Positions 17,638 to 24,343 of a stretch of 32,496 nt of DNA are shown here, piece by piece (the first letter of the stretch is position 1; each line of letters begins with the position of its first letter). The notes under the pieces are model-generated. The model saw only the letters and a program-made list of their open reading frames with translations, made no database searches and was not told the DNA's origin. The stretch lies in NCBI GenBank assembly GCA_020062425.1, contig JAGUWJ010000008.1:1-32496 (forward strand). Reading direction: 5' to 3'. The translations under genes and the position numbers were made by a program. This DNA comes from Actinomycetota bacterium (GTDB lineage Bacteria > Actinomycetota > Geothermincolia > Fen-727 > Anoxymicrobiaceae).

Positions 17638-20600
17638 TTGACGGATAGCCGTATGAGAAAGTCGAAAGGGACAGCATTGACAGAAACGAGGATTGGAAGG
17701 GGCGCTTCCAGATTCAACCACTGGTTGGCCGAAAGGGATTACAGGCCGCTGTGGCATGCCGTTTCGGTTCTCGTGATACTAATAACGGGCTGTTTCCTGT
17801 TTCACAGATATATCGTAAAACCCGGCATGCTCATGGCAGTGGACATGACCTGGCCTTCCACCGTTTCCCGCATGCAGTTCAACGTGGTAAACACCTGGGT
17901 TCCCTACGGCAGCATGCCCAACCTGGGGTCTCTCGAATGGTTTTTCTGGATCTACCCTACCTCGACGATTGCTAACCTGCTGAACCTCTCAGCCTCGCAG
18001 TATATGTTTGCAATGTTCTACGGCGTGTTCTGTTTCGCCGGTATATCCATGTACGTCCTCGCCTTCAGGACCATTCGAAGCTTGAAAATTGAAGACAGCG
18101 CTCCCTACGCCCCCTATGTCGGCGCGATTCTAGCCGGGGTAATATATATGTACAACCCTTTCAGCTATCCGATGTTGAGACAGTACTTCGCCTTTCCTAT
18201 CTACGCCGCCCTGCCGTTGCTATTTCTTGCATTAGTGAAGACATTCGACTCGCCGTCTTTGAAGAATATAGTCTTGTTCTCGCTTTTCGTAACCGTCGTT
18301 AACACCTCTCATCACCTGGTCTGGTTTCTGGGATTACTGTTCTCGTACCTACTGTACTACATCATGATCAGCAAACCGACCACGGAGGCCTTAAAGAAAT
18401 CGCTGAAAGCTGTCTTCGGTATCCTTTCTCTCTATTTCTTCCTCAACGCGGTATGGACACTCCCCTATATCGGAACCCGTGTCGCCGGCAAGGCAGTCAT
18501 CCCGTATTATTCCCCGCTTCTGTCTCCCGCCGTTTTGCAAGGGCTGTCGCAGTTCAATCACCTGGTCAATAACTTCAGGCTTACTTCAAACGCAGCCCTG
18601 CCCTTTGAGACGGTCAATGGCGGCGCCCTCACTCAAGCATTCCTCTTCGCTATTCCTCTTCTGTCGATCGCGGCGCTGGTGGCTCTCCGCCGAGAAATCA
18701 AAAATAATAGAACTGTCAACTACTGGGCCGCAATTGCAGTGATAGGCCTTCTCCTTGCAACTGGCACCTCCTATATCTTGCGTGTTCCTTACAACTACAT
18801 GGTCTTCGACGCGCCCGGCTCGGGATCTTTAGGCTGGATGCTCCGTTACACAGAACGGTGGCTATTCTTTGTAGTTCCATTTTTTTCCTTGATGCCAGGG
18901 ATACTCTTGTCGAAGCTATTCAAGAGAAGACCCGCCGGAGTCAAGGCGTTTGCGTTCACCGATCACCTGCGCGCCATGGCGACTGCAAAGCCGCCAGACG
19001 CCGGACCTTCCGGAGGCCTTTCTCCGGCTTTGAGCGGCGAAGAAAGAATCGACGCGATTGAACGGAGATTCGCGTTCGCCAACTACCGCAGAAGCCTTGT
19101 TACTGCCATAGTTGTTGTGGGCATTGTCGTAGTCTCGATGTACCCCAGGGCGATTCACTTCGCAACGGGTGAGTTTTCCCCTGCATATGTCCCTGATGAT
19201 TATGCGAAAATGCAGGGATTCCTTGACGGCACGTCCGGCGAGCCGAGGGTAGCCTGGGTTCCCTTCTACGGGACCATGCAGAGTACTTATTCCTGGGCAC
19301 CTACCAAGAAGGTCGGCTGGTACAACGTGATGTCATCGAATCCGGGTCTGAGCAGCGTCTTCCAGGTTATGGACAACGAATCCTATTTCAACTGGCTTCA
19401 GAATACCTTTACTCCCAAGACACTGCCCGAAGAACAGCTTGCAGATCCGGACTTTATGGTAAAGAAAGATTTGATGTCCTTGATGTTCCTGCCGTTTTCC
19501 GCGCAGTACTTGATGCTCGACAAATCATTGGGCGGCCCCGATTTCAGCAAGGCCTTTCGGGACGATGCCAGCTTGGACCTGGAGTACAGTACCAAGTTCC
19601 TCCGTGCTTACAAGACAAATTACGAGCCAGGTTATTTCTGGGCGGCGGCCAACACCATCAATGCTGACTCTTTCTTCGACAACCTGGCGTTTGTACAGAA
19701 ACTTCCAAGAGCCCATTCGCACAACCTGGCATTCACAGACGGTGAACTCTTCCTTGGTGACAAGCCGTCCGTTGAGGCGAAATACGGGGGGATCGACCTC
19801 GGCCCCTATATGCGGGTTGTAAACGGCAATCCCGGATTTGAGAACCTCGACGAGTCGGGTGAGCCCCTGAACTGGGCCCGCTTCTTCTGGGGAGACAACT
19901 CCACACTGTCAATTGACGAAAAAAACAAGTCAGAAGGCAAGAGAAGCCTGAAAATCGTCAACAGCGGAACCGAGTCGTTCGCTTTCGGTTATGTGGTAGG
20001 TGACGAGATCGAGGTTCAACAGGGAAGCATCTGTGCAATGGGAACGAGAGTCAAGTACAAGAACGCCAACTGGACGCATGCCACTGTCGAGGGCTATAAA
20101 GCTGATACGGATGAGTGGATAAAGCTGGCAATGTGTCCCACTATACGGGAGGGGAATTCCAAGGGTTGGGGGAAATACTATTGTTCTTTTCTCCTGCCAC
20201 CAGGCATCACCAAGATCAGACCCCTACTCGGCGGCGGCTGGTCGAGGGACCCCGAAAAGGGCAGTGCTGTAACCTGGTTCGATGATATCAAGGTCTTCGT
20301 AGTTGACAGTGGAATCTACGGGCGGCTCGCGAGCAGGCCGCCAGCGCCGGAGGTCACGTTTGAAAAGCTGACCGCCGAGAAATACAAGGTCCATGTCCAC
20401 GGCGCGAAAGCACCGTTCCTACTCGTTCAGAGTGAAGCTCACGACGGAACCTGGGTAGCGAGGACCGGGGACGGAAAGATTATCGACTCTCAACCCGTAT
20501 TCAATACCATAAACGGTTATTCGATAGACATTACGGGTGATTTCGAGCTGACGATCGAATACGTTTCACAGAACTGGTTCCCGGCCGGGCTGCTGATCAC

Positions 20601-20829
20601 CCTGATAACGCTGATTCTATGTGCGCTGTATCTGCTCTATATCTGGAAGATCAAGAGAGCCCTGTTCTCGCGTGGCCTGCATCCCGCCGCGATATTTATG
20701 AAGATGATGGGAGGCCGCACCGACGGTGAACCAACCAGGACCCAGGGTGCCTTGCGAAGATTCGCCACGGGTGCTAGACGTTTTCTGGAAGAGCCGCCGC
20801 GAAGACAGTGGGGAAGAAAGGGAAGGTAA
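17638..20829 (+). CDS. Large GT-C-like (AftD/YfhO-like) membrane glycosyltransferase with jelly-roll-like ectodomain; paralog of 12854-15655
   Basis: 1063 aa. MAVDMTWPSTVSRMQFNVVNTWVPYGSMPN..., multi-TM, ectodomain NPGFENLDESGEPLNW...GDEIEVQQGSICAMGTRVKYKNANWTHATVEGY...WFDDIKV, PFLLVQSEAHDGTWVAR, final TM and Arg-rich tail. Start may be TTG 17638 or ATG 17653. Confidence 0.8.
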   Translation: MTDSRMRKSKGTALTETRIGRGASRFNHWLAERDYRPLWHAVSVLVILITGCFLFHRYIVKPGMLMAVDMTWPSTVSRMQFNVVNTWVPYGSMPNLGSLEWFFWIYPTSTIANLLNLSASQYMFAMFYGVFCFAGISMYVLAFRTIRSLKIEDSAPYAPYVGAILAGVIYMYNPFSYPMLRQYFAFPIYAALPLLFLALVKTFDSPSLKNIVLFSLFVTVVNTSHHLVWFLGLLFSYLLYYIMISKPTTEALKKSLKAVFGILSLYFFLNAVWTLPYIGTRVAGKAVIPYYSPLLSPAVLQGLSQFNHLVNNFRLTSNAALPFETVNGGALTQAFLFAIPLLSIAALVALRREIKNNRTVNYWAAIAVIGLLLATGTSYILRVPYNYMVFDAPGSGSLGWMLRYTERWLFFVVPFFSLMPGILLSKLFKRRPAGVKAFAFTDHLRAMATAKPPDAGPSGGLSPALSGEERIDAIERRFAFANYRRSLVTAIVVVGIVVVSMYPRAIHFATGEFSPAYVPDDYAKMQGFLDGTSGEPRVAWVPFYGTMQSTYSWAPTKKVGWYNVMSSNPGLSSVFQVMDNESYFNWLQNTFTPKTLPEEQLADPDFMVKKDLMSLMFLPFSAQYLMLDKSLGGPDFSKAFRDDASLDLEYSTKFLRAYKTNYEPGYFWAAANTINADSFFDNLAFVQKLPRAHSHNLAFTDGELFLGDKPSVEAKYGGIDLGPYMRVVNGNPGFENLDESGEPLNWARFFWGDNSTLSIDEKNKSEGKRSLKIVNSGTESFAFGYVVGDEIEVQQGSICAMGTRVKYKNANWTHATVEGYKADTDEWIKLAMCPTIREGNSKGWGKYYCSFLLPPGITKIRPLLGGGWSRDPEKGSAVTWFDDIKVFVVDSGIYGRLASRPPAPEVTFEKLTAEKYKVHVHGAKAPFLLVQSEAHDGTWVARTGDGKIIDSQPVFNTINGYSIDITGDFELTIEYVSQNWFPAGLLITLITLILCALYLLYIWKIKRALFSRGLHPAAIFMKMMGGRTDGEPTRTQGALRRFATGARRFLEEPPRRQWGRKGR

Positions 20830-20840
20830 GGTGCTCTGGC

Positions 20841-21173
20841 ATGTACAGCATTAACCTGACGCGAAGATCTCTGCTCTTGTGGTCGATTGCGCTGGTGCTT
20901 TTTATCTTACTCGCTGTCTTCGTCAGCCTCACTTCAGCTATTGTCGTCTGTCTCCTTATTGCCGCGTTTCTCATCGACTTAGATCCGGTCGTCCCACTTG
21001 CGATATCGCTCTCCCTGCTTGGATTATGCCCTCTGATGATTCTCATCGAGCAGGCGTCGGCAGCCTCCTCTCTCGCCAACTGGGCTTACTGGTTCCTGTC
21101 AATCGGGGTGTTAATAATGCTTTACCGTCACGTAAGATATGAAAGAGGCCAGCAGGACTCTCCAGATGAGTAG
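20841..21173 (+). CDS. Small polytopic membrane protein, unknown function
   Basis: MYSINLTRRSLLLWSIALVLFILLAVFVSLTSAIVVCLLIAAFLIDLDPVVPLAISLSLLGLCPLMILIEQ...; 3-4 TM segments. AAGGTG upstream of ATG 20841; open frame from 20808. Confidence 0.65.
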   Translation: MYSINLTRRSLLLWSIALVLFILLAVFVSLTSAIVVCLLIAAFLIDLDPVVPLAISLSLLGLCPLMILIEQASAASSLANWAYWFLSIGVLIMLYRHVRYERGQQDSPDE

Positions 21174-21185
21174 ATAAAGCCGCGC

Positions 21186-21905
21186 TCAGTCGGCTTCAGC
21201 CAGGCCGTCAACGTCTGCGCTGCAGAGCAAGGAGAGGTTTCGGCGTATCTTCTCTTCCGGCCAGTCCCACCACTTTATCTCTAGCAGCCTGGCGATCTGC
21301 TCGTCACTGAATCTCTTTCTGATAACCTCGGCCGGGTTCCCAGCCACCATGGCATAAGGCTCTACGTCCCTGGTTACCACCGATCCGGCTCCTATAACTG
21401 CTCCATCTCCTATGGTAACTCCTGACAAGATAATGGAGTCACTTCCTATCCACACGTCATTGCCGATGGTGACATCGCCTCTCGTGGTAAGCGCCTCGCC
21501 GATCTCTGCAGCCTCGGGCCATCTGCCGTCATGGGGGTCGAAGGGATACAGCGCGATACGGTCAATCCTATGGTTCCCACCAAGATAGACGGTAACGTTC
21601 CATGAGATGGAACAGAAGTTGCCGATCTTTAGCTTGCCTTCAGGAAAGACGACCCTGGGAGCGCCGTAAGTATATTCACCTATCTCGTATCCGAGCGTTC
21701 TGTTGCCCCACTCGTTCAGAACCTTATACGGTCTTATGCCTGCTCTTAGTATCCATATAGCCATCTTCTTGGTGATATTTCTTAGTAAAACACCAGGGAA
21801 ACCCTTGCTTGCGTACTGCTCCCCAGGACTCGAAACATGCTCTCGCGGAGTCTTTGTGGTTCCAACTCGAGGTTCATCCGATTTCATAATGGACTCCTCA
21901 ATCAT
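21186..21905 (-). CDS. CatB-like hexapeptide-repeat O-acetyltransferase
   Basis: Left-handed beta-helix hexapeptide repeats (GDVTIGNDVWIGSDSIILSGVTIGDGAVIGAGSVVTRDVEPYAMVAGNPAEVIRKRF) and WWDWPEEKI. A better RBS (GAGGAG) favours ATG 21887. Confidence 0.9.
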   Translation of the reverse strand: MIEESIMKSDEPRVGTTKTPREHVSSPGEQYASKGFPGVLLRNITKKMAIWILRAGIRPYKVLNEWGNRTLGYEIGEYTYGAPRVVFPEGKLKIGNFCSISWNVTVYLGGNHRIDRIALYPFDPHDGRWPEAAEIGEALTTRGDVTIGNDVWIGSDSIILSGVTIGDGAVIGAGSVVTRDVEPYAMVAGNPAEVIRKRFSDEQIARLLEIKWWDWPEEKIRRNLSLLCSADVDGLAEAD

Positions 21906-22641
21906 TCCTGCAGCCTTGCTGCATCGCTATGGCATCACTTTCTGGCCGCCTAGCTAGTATTACGCAGTTCCATGTCAAGAACTCTCGAACAAGCGGTAAC
22001 CGCGCTATGAATTCAAGTTCCGGGTAATACCTCGGCAGAATACGTATCACCTCTAAGCTTGGGTTGCAATTCAACAACCTCAGCGTACCACTTATGGAGG
22101 TAGGAAAAAGGCTTTGATAAGGAGTATGGATTCTGGGACGTCTGATCAACCTGTCGTATAACCTCGGCCCCAGCCTGGGGCCGAGGTAATGAAAAGGTGA
22201 GAAGTCATGCCCGCCCCAGGGTGACAACCAGTTTGTCCAACTGAGATACAGAACACCGTTTTCCTTCAGCATCCGGTGCATCGAACCTATAAGTCTTTGG
22301 GGTCTGGGAATGTGCTCTAGCACGTTGGAGCAAATCACAATGTCATATTTACCGATTGCCGCAAGGTCATCTCTATTCAGATCAACCGCGAGGAAACTGA
22401 TCGCACTTTGCTCGGAAGTGACTTCGTTGATTTCGTCCGCAAACGTTACGTTGTACCCTCGCTTCATGAGTTCACTGCCAATGAATCCATGTCCGCAGCC
22501 GAGGTCTAGTATGGTCGTTACACCATCGAGCTGGATGCCCGCATTTTCAAGCCATTTGACTGTATCAACGGCCTGGACACGATAGAAACCATCGTCGTCT
22601 TTATTCCTGAGATAATGAAATATCAGCTTGTGAAGAATCAC
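21898..22641 (-). CDS. Class I SAM-dependent methyltransferase
   Basis: VTTILDLGCGHGFIGSELMKRGYNVTFADEINEV...YDIVICSNVLEHIPRPQRLIGSMHRMLKENGVLYLSW. Confidence 0.9.
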   Translation of the reverse strand: MILHKLIFHYLRNKDDDGFYRVQAVDTVKWLENAGIQLDGVTTILDLGCGHGFIGSELMKRGYNVTFADEINEVTSEQSAISFLAVDLNRDDLAAIGKYDIVICSNVLEHIPRPQRLIGSMHRMLKENGVLYLSWTNWLSPWGGHDFSPFHYLGPRLGPRLYDRLIRRPRIHTPYQSLFPTSISGTLRLLNCNPSLEVIRILPRYYPELEFIARLPLVREFLTWNCVILARRPESDAIAMQQGCRND

Positions 22642-22864
22642 TGGCTAAAACCGCCCGTCGACCAGTCCAACCGGCTTTTCTCAGGTAATTGTAACAAATG
22701 ACTCCTCGTTCTATTCAGGAATTACCGCCGGTTGTTTGTATATAATTCTCTCTATACGTCGGTTCCTAAAGGTTGCAGCGGAACCTTACCGAAACAATAA
22801 GTGTGTGGACGCAATCGCTTTGGTGGTTTGTTTTGAGTGGCTGGCTCGGGCTTAGGAGGTCAAA

Positions 22865-23842
22865 GTGAAACGTTCCAAAGCTGGCGTGGTCCTAATCATC
22901 ATCGGGATTATCGTCATCGCACTCGCACCGATCTGGAAATGGGCCATCGGGCCGCAGCTGCTGAAATTACCGGACGATATCGACACGACTTCGATCTACG
23001 AAGGCGTGTTGAGCCTGAGTGTAGACCCGAATTCACTGGCGTTATTGCCTCCCGAACTCGAGGTTAAAGTGCCGCTCACCATCACCCGCACTGATGTGAG
23101 CCAACCGGACTTGAGCACCGGCAGCGTGGCAGTGGTCAAAGAGAACGTGTCGGCTGTCGGCCCCGGCGGCAAGGAGTTCATCACCTGGGAGAAGTTCTAC
23201 GCCATGGACCGCAAGACCGCCGAGAACGTGCCCGGCAATAACAGTGACATGGACAGGGAAGGTTACTTCCTGCTGTACGGGTTCGGAGTCAAGCAGGAGT
23301 CCTACCCAATCTGGGACGACGACACCATGAAGACCACAGACTCGGAATTCGTGAAGGAAGAGACGCGAGACGGGTTCGATAACGCGGACGTTCCGGTGTA
23401 CGTCTTCGAGGTCGGGGGCAAAGACAAGATGGTTGAACCCCCGCTGGGCCTGCCGGATAAGATCTCCGGGGCGCAGATAAAGGCCTTGATAAACAACCGG
23501 GCCCTCCCGTTCAACGATACCGAGATGTACAAGATCGATTTCCTCAAGGATACCCAGGCCACTCTGGTGGTGGAGCCGCGCACCGGCATCATCGTGGACA
23601 TACCGTCCTACGACGAGACCTACTATGTCGACGCGGGCGCCCTGGGGATGGGAGAGATCAAGCTGGCCAACCTACTGTACAGGCAGACAGGTGAGAACGT
23701 CCGCGAGCAGATAGACGACGCGGCGTCGTTCTTCGGCCTGCTAGACATGGTGCAGATCTGGATTCCGGTCATCCTGCTGGTAGTAGGCCTGATAATCCTG
23801 ATCATCGGGATCGCGCTCTTCGCCCGCAAACCGAAAGCCTAG
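22865..23842 (+). CDS. DUF3068 (PorA-like) family membrane protein
   Basis: N-terminal TM (GVVLIIIGIIVIALAPIWKWAIGPQLLKLPDDIDTTSIYEG), ectodomain (NVPVYVFEVGG-like region, VVEPRTGIIVDI) and C-terminal TM (IPVILLVVGLIILIIGIALFARK), as in DUF3068. GTG start with AGGAGG. Confidence 0.85.
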   Translation: MKRSKAGVVLIIIGIIVIALAPIWKWAIGPQLLKLPDDIDTTSIYEGVLSLSVDPNSLALLPPELEVKVPLTITRTDVSQPDLSTGSVAVVKENVSAVGPGGKEFITWEKFYAMDRKTAENVPGNNSDMDREGYFLLYGFGVKQESYPIWDDDTMKTTDSEFVKEETRDGFDNADVPVYVFEVGGKDKMVEPPLGLPDKISGAQIKALINNRALPFNDTEMYKIDFLKDTQATLVVEPRTGIIVDIPSYDETYYVDAGALGMGEIKLANLLYRQTGENVREQIDDAASFFGLLDMVQIWIPVILLVVGLIILIIGIALFARKPKA

Positions 23843-23865
23843 AGAATATCAGAAGGTACCATATC

Positions 23866-23901
23866 GGACGGGCGCCCATACCGGGCGCCCGTTCTATTTT
23901 T
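23866..23901 (+). terminator. Intrinsic terminator
   Basis: Perfect 10-bp stem ACGGGCGCCC-ATACC-GGGCGCCCGT followed by TCTATTTTT, 24 nt after the DUF3068 stop. Confidence 0.93.
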
Positions 23902-23981
23902 ACCCCGGCCGCGCAGGGTTTTCCCACTTCTGGTAGTAGAAGGTCTTGGTAGCTGTAACAGCGGCAGAGGGAGGCAGTGCC

Positions 23982-24194
23982 ATGGACGAGAGCGTCTACA
24001 AGATCATCGAGCTCGTCGGTACCAGCGAGAAATCCTGGGAAGAAGCGGCCAAGAACGCCTTAGAGATGGCTTCAAAGAGCCTCCAGGAACTGCGGATAGC
24101 CGAGGTCTCCGAGCTGGACATGAAGCTCGAGGACGGCAAAGTGGCGGCCTACAGGGCCAGGGTGAAGGTTTCCTTCAAGTATATGGGCCAGTAA
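23982..24194 (+). CDS. Dodecin family protein
   Basis: MDESVYKIIELVGTSEKSWEEAAKNALEMASKSLQELRIAEVSELDMKLEDGKVAAYRARVKVSFKYMGQ, the typical dodecin pattern. RBS GAGGGAGG favours ATG 23982. Confidence 0.95.
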   Translation: MDESVYKIIELVGTSEKSWEEAAKNALEMASKSLQELRIAEVSELDMKLEDGKVAAYRARVKVSFKYMGQ

Positions 24195-24240
24195 CCGCCG
24201 CCGGTAGCCTCAAAACCGCATTATCCCGGGTGATGACTTC

Positions 24241-24253
24241 GGGGTCTGACCCC
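24241..24253. repeat. GGGGTCTGACCCC palindrome, resembling the recurrent GGGGTCAGACCCC REP/RAYT-associated motif
   Basis: Minus strand reads GAAATTCACATCCTGGGGTCAGACCCCGAAG; 6-bp perfect inverted repeat around one base. The link to REP-type elements is from memory. Confidence 0.4.
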
Positions 24254-24275
24254 AGGATGTGAATTTCGAGATGCG

Positions 24276-24304
24276 GGCTCCGCACCGGATACCGGTGTGG
24301 AGCC
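24276..24304. other. Long stem-loop between convergent genes (possible bidirectional terminator or part of a REP-like element)
   Basis: GGCTCCGCACCGG-ATA-CCGGTGTGGAGCC: 13-bp stem with one G-T wobble; no good poly-U tract. Confidence 0.6.
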
Positions 24305-24343
24305 TTCCCTTATCGGGGAGGATAAGACAGCGAAGCGACGTGG

